From Diphasiastrum complanatum (lineage: Eukaryota; Streptophyta; Lycopodiopsida; Lycopodiales; Lycopodiaceae), in NCBI GenBank assembly GCA_029204225.1, contig CM055092.1, positions 99,399,460 through 99,463,459 of the forward strand: a DNA stretch of 64,000 nucleotides. Direction: 5' to 3'. The stretch's first letter is position 1; each line of letters starts with the position of its first letter. Of the stretch, positions 32,760 through 44,599 are shown in pieces. A program made the translations under genes and the position numbers. The notes under the pieces were generated by a model. The model saw only the letters and a list, made by a program, of their open reading frames with translations, had not been told where the DNA came from and did no database searches.

Positions 32760-34460
32760 TGCACCCATTATATTAGATGATGGATCCCCTACTCAGAGGT
32801 CAGGCCATAGTCGCAGATCATCCCACCTTTCCTCTATGAGCGAGAGTGATCTCATTAGGTATCTTGATCAGTTGCGTTCCTCGCAGCAGTAGAGGGTCTT
32901 ACAGCGATTGAGGGCTCGATGTGAGGCTCGTAGCTCCTCTCGATTGGTTGAGTACATCGCACCTCCATCCGGCATGGTGCTACTGCAAGTTCTTCCTCCC
33001 TACATTCTCGAGAGAGGAGGAGGAGCCGCCTGGGTGTCTCCTGTTGTGGAGGATGTGGTGATAAGCCTGATATTCTCGATGTGCTCGTGAGTGCTAAACG
33101 TCCTCATAACACATGTCATCATGGGGGGTCCCTACTTTGAGATACACTGACCCAAGAAGTAGCACGTATGTCACACGATATTGAAACTCCTGCATCTGTC
33201 ACACCTCATATTTTCGGCATCTACACTTTCACCCCTCACATTCTCCCTCCCTCTAGACCCACTACAACTGAGTTTTGTCCTTTCTACTATACTCCATGGG
33301 GTCACATTTCACCATGGGATTTTGAGCCCACTCCCTTATAGTCTCCTCCTATCTATCTCCCATCCCGACACCCCCCCTTGGCTATCCTCCCCTTGGTACT
33401 CCCCCCCCCCCTCCCCTTTCCTATTCCCCCCCCAGTACACTACGTACACCCCACAACATCAGTATTCTCCCATCAGCGGGGCATCTGCCACACCCGAGGC
33501 CACCCCCATAGACACTCACAGAGCCACATCTCCCTTACTGGAGGCCACCCCCTTAGACAGTCCCATGGCTACATCGCCACCAGCTGCCATCCCACCGTCG
33601 TATGACATAGACAGGGTTGGTCAGATCATTCAGAATAATCGTGATAAGGGGGTCATCTTGCGCATGAGGATGCTCATGTATATCCACTTTTTCAGAGACA
33701 TTTTTCATGACTGACACGGATGACACATGATACTATGACTCCTGCATCTGTCACACTTGATTATCCTGACACTCTCACGCTCTCTCCTCACATTTTTCTT
33801 TCTTCGATACCCACGCCCCCTATGGGGTCTCCATGGCAACGTGATCCCTCTTGTTAGGCCACTCCACCCATTTTTCTCAAATTCAAATCCTTATTGGTTA
33901 CACTCTCGCTCAAACTCCTCCCCAACCTTCTCCTCTTTATTCCCCTCCCCACTATTCTCGTAATCACCTTTAAACTCCTCCCATTTTTCTCCCATTCAAA
34001 TCCTTATTGGTTACACTCTTGCTCAAACTCCTCCCAAAATCATTTCCATTGTAATCAACTCCCCCACTCTTTTTGACACTCCCTTTGCCACCTCTCCATC
34101 AGCTGACATCTTGCCATCCTATGATATAGATGCAGAAAAGCACATAGTGGAGGATGATCGCGGTGGTCGCGTCATCACTTGCATAAGGCAACTCACGCAT
34201 GTGGTCTTCAACAAGGACATTCTCAAGGACTGGCGCAAACAAAGTGATGAGAAAAAAAATTATGTCATTGACCAGTTGTATAAAGAATTTCCAGTCCCCT
34301 CCCCTGATTTGAAATTTGACCGAATATGGATGGAAAAACACATGGAAAGCGTGAGGAGCGACCGCAAATCAGAGATCCGAGATGCAGTGAGAGTTGGCAA
34401 ATCTAGGCCATACAACGTGCACAAAGATGATGGGAAGTTTGCAAATAAAGAATTTTGAGA
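32760..34460 (+). pseudogene. CACTA ORF1-type (Transposase_24-like) relic with internal tandem duplication
   Basis: An N-terminal piece at 32780-33080 (SSMSESDLIRYLDQLRSSQQ, later LERGGGAAWVSPVVEDVV) is followed by a Pro/Ser/Thr-rich tract (33250-33600). Then PPSYDIDRVGQIIQNNRDKG appears at 33595-33660. The 33173-33715 unit is duplicated at 33727-34460, where the second copy runs on into DWRKQSDEKKNYVIDQLYKE and a charged tail. The W...K..I...L...F pattern is that of plant CACTA ORF1 proteins, which bind or assist at element ends. A further ~113-bp duplication is nested at 33860-34035. Stops separate the pieces. Confidence 0.6.
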
Positions 34461-35342
34461 AGATTCAAATTGTCTCAAGCAACAAAGAGAGGTTGCTAAG
34501 AAGTGCACAGAGATGGCAGGGCCCTTGCACCTAGGCAATGGTGGCCAAGGTTCTTTTCATGCCCTTTTCGTAAATCTCTCCACCCATAAGTTGAACTTGT
34601 TTTTGTCATAATTCATATTACAGTCACTGATTTGTCAATTCATGCAGAAATCTACCATAAAGTGGTCCTCTTTCAAGCTTAGTTGACCAGTTTCAAACTG
34701 GTCAACTGAACTTGAAAGAGATATCGGGTTGACCAAGCGTTGACTGACCAAAACTTTTGACTGGCCATAACTTCTTTCTCGGAACTGGATCATGTTGGGT
34801 GTTGTTGAATAGTTCTCGTTGAGGGATTTCTAATGGCACCATAATCGTCGTTCAAAAGTTACACTGTTTTTTTGTTGAGTTGCATACTATACTACAAATA
34901 AAATGGCTTATTTACGGGATGCCCCTGACGCAAAATTATAGTTCTTTTAAACAAAAAAAAAAACCAATTTGAAGGAGGTACATTGAGAAAAAAAATAAAG
35001 AGTATCCTTCTGAAAGGCCTCTTTTGTGTTCAGATTTTCTCTAATGATGGGGACGATTCAGCTGCAACCTTGCTGGTACCCAATCTTATAATTGGCATTC
35101 GTGTATTTTCTCTCAAAATCTCTTTGCTATAAAAACACGAATGCAATCATTTAGATACGAAACATGATTGGTAATAAAAAACATATCTAAAATAATTATA
35201 ATAAAATCAAACTAAAAAAGAAAAACTTACAAATTGGGCTTGTAAATTGGATTTCCCACCCGAGCCAAGGGTGAGATTGGCCCAAGAGATTGATCTTGTT
35301 GTTGTTTGAAGCGATCAGGATTGGGATGCTTGGACTCGTGTA
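34461..35342. other. Non-coding stretch
   Basis: No supported gene. Near 34670-34730 the pair TTTCAAGCTTAGTTGACCAG / CTGGTCAACTGAACTTGAAA forms an imperfect inverted repeat of about 20 bp with a 7-bp loop, which could be a small hairpin. Confidence 0.4.
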
Positions 35343-35750
35343 TCACCTTTGCCCAATCTTTCTTTGAAGCCCACGCTGGCCTTTTTTTGCCATTTTAACA
35401 TATCTTCGTAAGGATTGATGCTTATGACGAATATGCATACACATATTCGTCAATGCCCACACCTCCCCAGATCTATTTGATTGAAGAAACTCACTATTCA
35501 AAATCGCAAGTATCTTATTCTTGTCATCTTGGTCTTGTTGCTCCCAAGGAGTGAATAAGTTGTGGCCAAAATATTTGAGTGCAAGGTCATGCATCCTATT
35601 GATGACGACATTTCCCTTGGTATCTTTGATGATGGAACCATCATCTTCTAAATTATAAAACAAATTGTATGATTCCTCCAATGGGATATCCATCGAAAGA
35701 TTACCTCTATTGAAATCGGGCTCTTCTTCGAAAAGACAAAGATATTTCAA
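35343..35750 (-). pseudogene. CACTA ORF1-type fragment, minus strand
   Basis: A 135-codon frame contains IINRMHDLALKYFGHNLFTP-like and WEQQDQDDKNKILAILNSEF blocks and a basic end (MAKKGQRGLQRKIG). The W...(D/K)KN.I...L...F layout parallels the plus-strand ORF1 relic at 34.2 kb, so I assign it to the same class. It lacks both ends of the protein and is probably the ORF1 partner of a minus-strand CACTA element. Confidence 0.45.
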
Positions 35751-35859
35751 TTTCTATGTTGACGGCACAGAAGTCAAGCCAGAAGGTGATGTAGCCATTA
35801 TCACCAAAGCAATATGCAACCATGATTGAATTTTGGCTCTAGGTTGAATTCTGACTCAG

Positions 35860-36264
35860 GGTTGAATTTGAATCCTTCATCTTTCCAACCAAAGTAGAAA
35901 CTATTCTACAGATACTATAAGGACTTGGACATGAAATCAAGGGCTGCAAAACTTTGAAATATAAAAATGAGAAGAAGTAGTACCAACAACAAGCCCATAT
36001 GACCAAGGTCGGAGAACAACATGATATCTATTCCTGATATTTCGATTCTGGAGCAACACAACATATGACTCACCACCAAGACTAGTTCAAATATTATAAA
36101 TCTTTCACCCACTCTCGAGTTGTGCAACTAGGAGACAACTCATCACATTCGATCCATGGTGAAGGAACAGTAAGGGTCGAATTTTAGAAGGGTGATGTCA
36201 AGTTGCTATCCAAATTTCTCCACGTACTAAATCTAACCAAGAACCTACTCTCAGTTAGTAGAAT
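35860..36264 (+). pseudogene. Copia protease fragment (family G)
   Basis: The translation shows YFDSGATQHMTHHQD, the copia protease active-site block, followed by HSRVVQLGDNSSHSIHGEGT and LTKNLLSVSRIV, with stops between. The same blocks occur at 42430-42680, so both are copies of one family. The fragment is cut at 36264 by the terminus of the small LTR element. Confidence 0.75.
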
Positions 36265-36493
36265 TGTGAAAATGTTTTATTCTTGGTGTGTGTGGTCGGC
36301 GGGCTAGCGATTGAACCTATGACCTCCCCCATTTCAGTGGGGTGCTCTACCACTAACCTACCCGTCCATTTGTATTCCAAGAGGGTTGTGCAAGGGCTAT
36401 AGCCTTGACACTTTTCAACACTCCCCCTCAAGGCATAGCCCTTTATAGCTACTACCCGCCTAAATCACACCCACAACCATGGCTCTGATACCA
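36265..36493 (-). mobile_element. TRIM-like miniature LTR element, partial
   Basis: On the minus strand, PBS TGGTATCAGAGCC (36493-36481, initiator tRNA-Met complement) is separated by about 50 bp from a polypurine tract AGGGGGAG (36428-36421). The tract directly abuts an LTR that starts TGTTGAAAAG at 36420 and ends in TTTTCACA at 36265, 156 bp. The internal part is thus only 73 bp. No coding capacity exists, which is the definition of TRIM/SMART elements. The other LTR should begin at 36494 (TGTGAAAGTTT...), but beyond the first few bases it does not match the left one, so that side is truncated or rearranged. It interrupts a copia relic. Confidence 0.55.
36295..36367 (-). other. tRNA-like sequence inside the miniature LTR
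   Basis: On the minus strand the stretch has GGTTAGTGGTAGAGC (A box), a CCCCA..TGGGG anticodon-type stem around CTGAAA, and GGTTCAATC (B box). Potential 5'/3' acceptor strands (GGACGGG with CCCGCCG) pair at about five of seven positions. The T stem pairs poorly, so it is not a functional tRNA gene. It could act as an internal RNA polymerase III promoter. Confidence 0.55.
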
Positions 36494-36539
36494 TGTGAAA
36501 GTTTACAAGTTGTAATATGAATTGCATTTGATTTCTTTA

Positions 36540-38945
36540 GGTTTTACAGCTTCCATATATAACACGTGTCTCGTTTGGGGACCGAATATTGATGCTCGAC
36601 ACTCACATTATCTAAGCAAAGTTGTATATGAAAATCATCGCAAATACTTGCGTGAGAATCATTCGTTTCGAAATACACAAAGAAAGGGATTAGGAGGAAA
36701 GAAGGAAACAAGGATGCCTCCAAAGAGGATGTCCATGGAAGATCGGCACAAGCTCTAGATTGAATCTGAGATCAAGCCAATCAATGGTATGAAAAGAGTA
36801 TCTATCTTTCATTGTCTACCATATTGGAATAAACTTTTGCTCAATCACTTGCTTGATCATATGGATATATTCAAAAATGTGAGTGAATCATTATGGAAAC
36901 ACTTGGTGGGCAAAAAAGATAGTATTAATGCAAGACAAGACCTACAAGAATCAAAGACAAAAGCAGAGTATTGGCGAAAGTTGGGTATAGATGAAAATAC
37001 TCATATCATTCAAAGAGCCCCTTGGATTCTTACCAAGGAAGAGTACAAGTATGTACGCATTTGCGAGATGAGAACGCCAATTGGTTTTGCTCATTCACTA
37101 CGAACATCATTCACAACAAAAGGAGAACTTCATGGTCTTAGATCTCATGATTGCTTGAAGATGCATGAGTAAATCTTTCCAATGTGTGTTCGTGGTTGTC
37201 TAATTGATCAACTTCACAATACCATTTACAAATAAGCATCCATTGTCAAGTACTTACATTTCTTTCATTTACGTTTTATGCTACTGCATATTTATTTTAC
37301 ATGCAAGTTTGATAAAGTCATATGATGATGATCATATACCACAAATATGATGTAGATGGATGTGTGACAAGAAGATTCGTGAGATAGATGAGGAAAAAAA
37401 ACATGACGATATAAGTGGAGGCTATATGTATGCTTGAGAGATATTTTCCAACCTCCATCTTGGACATACAAGTGCATCTGGTTGTGCACTTGGTCCAAGA
37501 AATTGATATTGTTGGTCCTATGTGCACTCAAGGTACAAAATATACGATTTTGATTTTTTTGGCCTCAATGTATTTAGCATCATTTTTTTACTATGTCATT
37601 GACCACTGCTCTCATTATTGCAATAAATGTTTATAACTAGATTTTTTTTTTGGAGAGATTCATGAAAGTTTTGAAATATTTTGTGCGTCAAAAGACAAGA
37701 CCAGAGGGAAGCATTGTCGATGGGTGGTTAGTGCAAGAATCTCTTATCTATGTCACTGAATTTTTGCTTCAAATACATTCATCTACTCCATGGCTATGGA
37801 ATGATGAGGAGAACAATGAGGTAAAAGGCAAAAGACCCCAAGGTATAGGTTCTCTTAAGAAAAGGAGCCTTTTCTAAGAGAAAAAATTTCTACTTTCATG
37901 CTCTATAATTCTAAAGTGATGGATAAGTGGTTGGAATTATACGAGAGAAGAAAAAAAAAATGTTGTCTAGAAATAAACACCGACATAATAGGCATAGTAG
38001 GGGCCATGCTGCACCTTCACGTGATGTTGACCAATGCACCATAGACAGACAAGATCAAAGGGACAAGTCATATCTGACACAGAATGGGAATTTGCAAGAG
38101 GATGTGATTGGAAGGTTTCTTTATTGTTTTTTTTTTAGTAAAAATACAATGTACATGTATAATAATTGATTATTGTCCTAATTACAGTTAATATGTGGCA
38201 GTATCGAAAGTATAGTGCAATGTAGGCATATGGTTGTTGTCATCGCGTTGAACGAGTTGACATGAAACGAGAAACTTATGATTGTGTTGTGATGGCATCT
38301 TTCAATCAAGAAAGTCCGAGTAGTGCGAGACCAAAGTCCAATCTCTAGAGAGCTTGAGTATGTAGGAATTATTCAAGATATATATGAAGTGTGTTTCGGC
38401 AAAAATGGTAAATAGTTTTTGTTTGATGTGAAATGGTTCAAAATCAATTATCAAGGGTCAAATGCAACCGTGAAAAGAGATCGTAGTGGATTTTTTGCTA
38501 TCGATTCAACCAAGACATTAAGCATGGATTTTTCAAACACATTGGTGTCGCCTTGTCATTGTGAACAGGTTTGTCAGATGAGTTTGACATCCATTTTTCC
38601 TCAATCATAATCAGTGATATACACTATTTCATTGCAATTCCATGACATTGTTTGAACAAACTTTATAACTTAACATTGTTAAATATTTGAAAATGCATAC
38701 ATTGAGAATGAAATGGATGACTTGAATATTGACAACACAAACATGGATGTTGATGAGAATATAAAAATATCTCCAAGTTTTCTAAATATTATAGAAAATA
38801 CTATAAATGAATCGAATGATTCTGACACAAACGACAATATCGAGAGAGTCCGATTACTATAGTATTGATGATGAAATTCATCTAAGCGGAGATGAGTTGC
38901 AAGATGTACTAGGTGATGAATTTGAATCTTGTTATGATGAATAAA
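36540..38945 (+). pseudogene. CACTA (En/Spm) Tnp2-type transposase relic, plus strand
   Basis: Exon-like pieces appear in family order: VYENHRKYLRENHSFRNTQR (36630), the Transposase_21 core LPYWNKLLLNHLLDHMDIFK (36810-36880), a conserved Gly-Leu/His-Asp segment (37000-37170), and YFPTSILDIQVHLVVHLVQE (37440). DUF4218 follows (MKVLKYFVRQKTRPEGSIVD, 37662-37770), then DUF4216 (WFKINYQGSNATVKRDRSGF to SPCHCEQV, 38428-38575), and an acidic tail (38700-38940). Several gaps look like introns, for example CAG|GTACAAAATAT after 37530. Stops near 37640 and 38240 and lost N-terminal sequence argue against activity. It would encode the DNA-cutting transposase of the element. Confidence 0.8.
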
Positions 38946-38950
38946 TTATA

Positions 38951-38986
<36 letters not shown>
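38946..38986. repeat. (TA)n microsatellite
   Basis: About 40 bp of alternating T and A with one G interruption, directly after the transposase relic. Confidence 0.95.
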
Positions 38987-38988
<2 letters not shown>

Positions 38989-39754
38989 AACCATTTATGA
39001 TAAAATAATAGTTTGCATAATTATTGCATCTTTATAATGCATTCTTGTATTTTTCAAGTTCATCTTGAGTTATATCTGACAATCACTTATGATTCATTCT
39101 AAATCAAATGCTTTCACTGCAATCTATACCTTATTAAAGATCTAGCTAAAATTGATTGACCAAATAAAACAATTAGTGAACATACGTTGATCATTTATAT
39201 ACGCTTCAAAAATAATTTTCTTTTGAAACATCCTTACTATACTGAAAATCTATATATTAAAGCAATATCTTCATATCTTCACTCTGGTTGAAATAATTTT
39301 CCTTTTCAAAGAAAAAAAAAATTGTAGATATATACTTGTTGGTTTCAATATTCTTTCTTTGCTTCTTTGCTCAGTCCACAATGTTGACATTGCAATTCAT
39401 CACAATCAAGTATGCACAATCATGCGAATTATATATTCACATAGTCATGCACAATCATGCAAATTATATATTCTCATAGTCATCATATATTCACATTATA
39501 ATATGAGAGATAATAATACACTTTTTCATAGTGTTCGATAATTCATTCATCTTTGCTACCACACAAATGTATATAACATTGCTTTTTTTTCATCAACAAA
39601 TTTTTGGAACATAACGATTTTGTCAGAGCATAATAATTTGACATCATAATCATTTAATTTTTAGTTCAAAATCATGATCATATAATAATCATTTTATTAT
39701 TAGTTAGCACTTATTCAAAATCTCAAAAGAAGTCTTATTCAAATTAATCCAACT
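38987..39754. other. AT-rich non-coding stretch
   Basis: No frame of interest. Short local duplications occur (CATAGTCATGCACAATCATGC-like pieces at 39420-39490), probably intergenic or transposon flank. Confidence 0.5.
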
Positions 39755-40181
39755 TTGGAATTCTCTGGAAATTTGCCACGCGTGGCAAATCTCTAGAATT
39801 ACACTTATAGTGAAAGTTGGTTAAATAACAGTCATGCATGGCACTTCCACGCGTGGCTCAATCATGACAATCACTTTGGCACTCATTTTTTAAAACTCTA
39901 TTTTTAAAACATCTCTAGTCGAGTTTTCTCACATGGATTTCTCTCTACCTGAGAGAAGGGCATTTCCAGACTTATATTTCAGTTGGACAAGTATTCACAC
40001 TTGTGAATGTACTTGTCTTGATGATTTATGCATGGTAGAAAGTGCTCTTGCCTTAGATTTATGCAATAGATCTTGATTTTCAATCTATGTGTGATCTATG
40101 TGCAATCACAAAGTCTCAAGAGATCAATAACACACTTTGTGGCACTCCCACATGTGTGAATTTCAACATGGTATCAGAGCT
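39755..40181 (+). mobile_element. Copia 5' LTR and primer site (family F)
   Basis: TGGTATCAGAGC at 40169 is the standard copia primer site complementary to initiator tRNA-Met, and it directly follows the LTR end TTTCAACA. The LTR start is placed at TTGGAATTC (39755) by comparison with the copia LTR opening at 15354, which is tentative. The U3 part contains an 18-bp perfect palindrome, TTTGCCACGCGTGGCAAA (39776-39793 region). Confidence 0.6.
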
Positions 40182-40739
40182 AGCCTAAGATATCCATGCA
40201 TATGTCAATTGGATGTGAAAATTTGCCTTGAAATCAAGAACTTTTGAGTGTACTTGCATCTACCAAAATTTGAATGGTTGGTGTTTCTCCAAGGTAGATC
40301 CGAATTGAGTGCTTGATTGCTTGTTGGAAAGCAACTGGTAAATGTAGTTTCTAGTGCAATTGATTTCAAGTCAATTGGATGTGCCTCGAAGTGATGTAGG
40401 TAGGGCACCTAACCTATGTAGACACATCAATTTAAGCTCACTTCTTGCTTTTTGATCCAAAAACACAAGGGAAAGCTTGCCAATATTGTCTATTTGAGAT
40501 CTAGACAATTTTTTGAGGTCATAGCCATATAGTTTCATGCAATACAATTGTATTTGAGTCATTTGTGAATGTTTTTGAGTGCTTTTGAGTGCTTGAGTCA
40601 AGTTGACCCAAACTTTGTCCATGCTCCATCTTGGGATGAGAGTTTGATCTAGTCTGAGAGAGATTGGTAGAGCTAGTGAGATGGGTCTCACACCAAGTCT
40701 CATATTGGAGTTAGTAGTGCACCTTTTAATGATCCATTA

Positions 40740-41570
40740 TTGAGAGAGAAGCAACACCTTCTGATCTATTACAAGACATCATTTTCACTTTTCATGGCTT
40801 CCATAGGTTCCTTCCTATTAATGTCAAGTGAGAGATTGAACACCTCCAATTATGACATTTGGAAGGTGAGGATGGACTCCATTTTGGTGCCCCAAGATGT
40901 GATGGAGATTGTGCTAGGACTTGAGGAGGAGTCTCAAGAGCTCCAAGAGGATTAAAAGTACAAGAAAAGGGCTAGGATGTCCCTACATATCATAAAGATG
41001 AATGTTTCCAATGAAGTGTTGTGGGAGATTGGCTCATGCACCTCATCCAAGGAGGCTTGGGACACATTGGAATCCCTCTATGAAAAGAACACATTGAAGG
41101 ATGATGGAGAGGTGAAAGCTTACTTCAAGAAGGACAAGCCAAGAGGAAGGGTCGAAGAGCAACATCAACATTTCAAGAAGGACAAATCAAAGGAGGAGAG
41201 TGATGAGGAGTCATCACAAAAAAGTTGCAAATCCAACAAGAAGTGCTACTTTTGTGGTAAGAATGGGTATTTTGCTTCTAATTGTTTCAAGAAGAAAGAG
41301 TTTAAGAGGGATGGTGATGTGGTAGCAAGTGAGACTAGATGTGGTAATATTTCAAGATTGATGTTAATCCTTGTGGACGTGTGGCCAAGAGGAGCTTGGA
41401 TCATCTCAAGGAGGAGAAGGCAAGTAATCTACCTCAACCTATGTTCCAAGACGGTGAGGCTCATGAAGATGGTGCTTTGGCAAAAACACATGGAGAGTTA
41501 TTATTTCATGTGACTTATTACTTAAAGACTTCAATTGGAGGTATCTCCTATCAAAGGTGCTTGATATGAA
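40740..41570 (+). pseudogene. Copia gag relic with damaged zinc knuckle (family F)
   Basis: After a leader, gag begins near 40795 (MASIGSFLLMSSERLNTSNY, DIWKVRMDSILVPQDV). An in-frame stop at about 40953 is followed by more gag (SKEAWDTLESLYEKNT), a Lys/Glu-rich part and the knuckle CYFCGKNGYFASNC. There the histidine of the CCHC pattern is Tyr, which should abolish zinc binding. Downstream frames break up. The product would be the nucleocapsid/capsid precursor of the element. About 200 bp between PBS and gag are missing coding signal and form the leader. Confidence 0.75.
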
Positions 41571-42162
41571 GATTGCAATAGTTGATACGTTGGGGATCTT
41601 TAGAGCCATATGCTTTGTCAACATTCATTTGAAAGTAAGGAATAAGGAGGATCTAATCTCAATCTAGAGGATGATGGTAGGATTTTCAAATCTACCAAAA
41701 ATCCAAGTGTATGATGGAGAGTTGCCAAGGCTTGAGGAGGAGGCTTCTCAACACATGGTTTTATGGAGATATTCAAGAGTCAAGGCCGAGTCTATGTGGC
41801 TCACTTCTCATGGCAAAGAGGGGCAAGTTTCAGGTGGTATCTACTCCAACATTCTCACTTATGCTTCTCTTCCATTATTTGATATACCATCTTGGTTTAT
41901 TGAGGATTCTACATCTCAAAGTTCAAGTCAGGCAATACTAGTTTTGTATGATGCCTATTACATCAACATATTTCTTGTCATTGATGGCTTAGATATGTTT
42001 CCAAATCATTTTGAAAGCAAGTGGTTGTCTCATCAAATGTATGCTCTTGGATCTACTAAGAGCAAGAATGAGTTTGTTACTCATAGTGTGAAAAATCATG
42101 TTTTTACATGTTTTGAGGCAATTCTTAAACTTCTCTTGAGATTAAGTGAAACATCCTTGTAG
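41571..42162 (+). other. Unassigned open frame within a copia relic
   Basis: A 163-codon frame (41671-42162) exists, but its composition is mixed and I see no copia or host motif (ILTYASLPLFDIPSWFIEDS). It lies between two copia pieces of different families. A chance frame or a captured fragment are both possible. Confidence 0.25.
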
Positions 42163-42179
42163 TCTAGGTCGAATTTTAA

Positions 42180-43640
42180 CTTAGGGTCAAATACTAGCTC
42201 GAGTGAAATTTGAATTCTTCTTCATCATTCCAGCCAAAGCAAAACCTGTTCTACGAATATTGTAAGAGGATTGGCCATCTCATCAAGAATTGCAGAATAC
42301 TCAAGTACAACAATGAAAAGAAGATGCAGTCCCAACAACAAGCAAATGCTGCTTCAACCAGTTACTCGATCTAGCATGAAGAGAAAGATGAAGCTACATT
42401 TTTTGACCAAAGTCAAAGAACAACATGATATCGATTCTTGGTATTTGGACTCAGGTGCAACACAACACATGACTCACAATCAAGACTGGTTCCATGACTA
42501 CAAGTCATAAACCCATTCTAGAGCTGTGCAACTTGGAGACAACTCACTCATTCCATTGCGGATGAAGGAACAATTAGAATCAAATTCCAGAAAGGTGATG
42601 TAATGTTTTTGTCCAATGTTCTTCACATTCCAAATCTGACCAAAAACTTGCTCTTAGTTAGCAAAATTACAGATTCAGGTCAGAGGGTCGAATTCGATAG
42701 ACAAGGCTGCACTATTCTTGACAAATTCAAAAAAATTTTGCTTTTAGTAGAAGATGTGGCAATTTGCACAAACTCAGTCACTCCTATTCTACAAGTAGTC
42801 AAGCTCTCTATACTACTACTTCTGATTCAAATGATATATCATAGATTAGGCCATTTAAATTCTAGTTGTAATCGACAAATGTTAAAACAAAACTTAGTAC
42901 AAAATTTACCCTTCATTAGCAAATTTAATACTCCATGTAAAAGCTGTATTTCCAGCAAGCATGTTAGAAGTTCAATCATTTCAGATCCAGAATGTATTTC
43001 TAAAAATTTGCTAGATCTTGTACACATGGACATTTGTGGTCCTATGTAGACTAGTTCCACAAGAGGAGCTGTCTATTTGTTGACTATTATTGATGACTTC
43101 GCTCAAAGGACTGTAACATATTTCTTGAAGAACAAATCCAATACTCTCAAGTTCTTCATGCAGTTCAAGGCATCATCAGAAAAATCGACCCAGAGAAGAA
43201 TCAAAGCTTTTACACTCAGATGCAGAGGGAGTATTTATCTCCAACAAACTCGAAGACTTCTACAAGGCAACCGTGATACAACAACATTTTACAACAAGCT
43301 CACCTCAGTTAAATGGTGTAGCTAAATGGAACACTCAGTCACTCATTGAAAGTGCAAGGAGCATGCTGGCCCATGCATCTCTTCCAAAGAAGTTCTGGGC
43401 AGAAGCTGTTACTACAACAGCCTACCTTCAAAATCGATCCATTTCATAGGCCCTGAATGGCAAGACACTTTATCAGGTGTGGACAAGATCGAAGCCATTA
43501 CTCAACCATATCAGAGTGTTTGGATGTTTCCCTTTCAGTCAGATCACTACTTGTGAACCTCAAGGGAGGATTACTTACAATCTTTAGGATCTTGAACTTA
43601 CTAACTTTACTTTTACATAAAACAAGTCTTGAAAAAACTT
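42180..43640 (+). pseudogene. Copia knuckle-protease-integrase relic (family G)
   Basis: Pieces in order are a zinc-knuckle-like YEYCKRIGHLIKNC, the protease block YLDSGATQHMTHNQDWF at about 42450, and LSNVLHIPNLTKNLLLVSKI. Next come the GAG-pre-integrase finger YHRLGHLNSSCNRQMLKQNL with PCKSCISSKH, then the integrase opening LLDLVHMDICGPM and TIIDDFAQRTVTYFLK. Stops (for example at 43047) and frame changes break it repeatedly. From 43320 to 43640 the integrase C-terminal half persists in shifted frames (KWNTQSLIESARSMLAHASL). RT and RNase H are absent. The fragment at 35860-36264 is a second copy. Confidence 0.8.
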
Positions 43641-44599
43641 AAATGAAATAAAATTAAACTTGAAATAATGAATCCAAAATTCATTCACAAAATCATTCAC
43701 ATGCAACAAAAGCATCTAGATTTGTTGCTTTCCTAGAGTAATTTAGTTTTTTTTTCTTGTTTGTGGATTAATGTAGGAACCAACATTCAAGTAAACTAAA
43801 TAGGCTAGAAATGTGGTATAAATCTTGCATATCCTCCAACATTCTAGTTTTTGATGTTCTTGGGATGTCCAAGAATCAAAACATTGATTGGTTTCTTGAT
43901 TCTTGGACTTCTTAAATGCTGTAGATTAGTTCTTGTTTTAGCTTTGTGGATTAATGCAAGTGTAGCTCAGTTTTAGTAAAGTGTAGGATCTGATTCAAGT
44001 CGTTTTTAGAGTAGGTAGCTGTAGAATCAATTGAATGTTCATTTGGGCTACATGCTGATTTGTAAATGAATGCTCATGGCTTGCATCTCTGTTTGAATGT
44101 GAGTGTTTTCAAGAGAGAATGACCTTGAGTGGTACTCTGACATGCAGGACATAATACTACAAAGATATTCAGTCAGCTTCTGCTTGGCCTGGGCATTGTA
44201 ACAAATAAGAAAATAGCCAAGTAATGCCCAAACGAGTCTGGTAATAGACAAGAAATAGTTCTGAAGAAAAAGCAAAGAAATAACCAACAGATCCTCTGGA
44301 GTAGGGGATCTGTCAACATTTGACACCGTTGCCACTTGAACTCCAATGCATTCTACATCCCGAAGAACTGCAATATTGTCACGCTCAGATCCATGCAAAC
44401 AAACTCCCAATCTCTCGCCACATCTGGGTTTCTACAAACTGGACATAGCCACATATATGGCTACATCATTGCCCATATCCACTGACTGATACACTCACAA
44501 ATCTATTGGCTACCTCATTGCTAGCAAATGCACTAACAGAGCTAGATTTCCTTCAACACAAGCTCACGTTCCTCCCGTCCCCTCACGCTTCCATTCTCA
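43641..44599. other. Unassigned stretch
   Basis: No supported gene. The minus-strand frame at 44410-44048 has no recognisable motif and I do not call it. Confidence 0.4.

Noticed and set aside
36295..36367. Functional tRNA gene.
   Set aside because: Acceptor and T stems mispair, the anticodon loop has an abnormal size, and the sequence is embedded in an LTR-like repeat.
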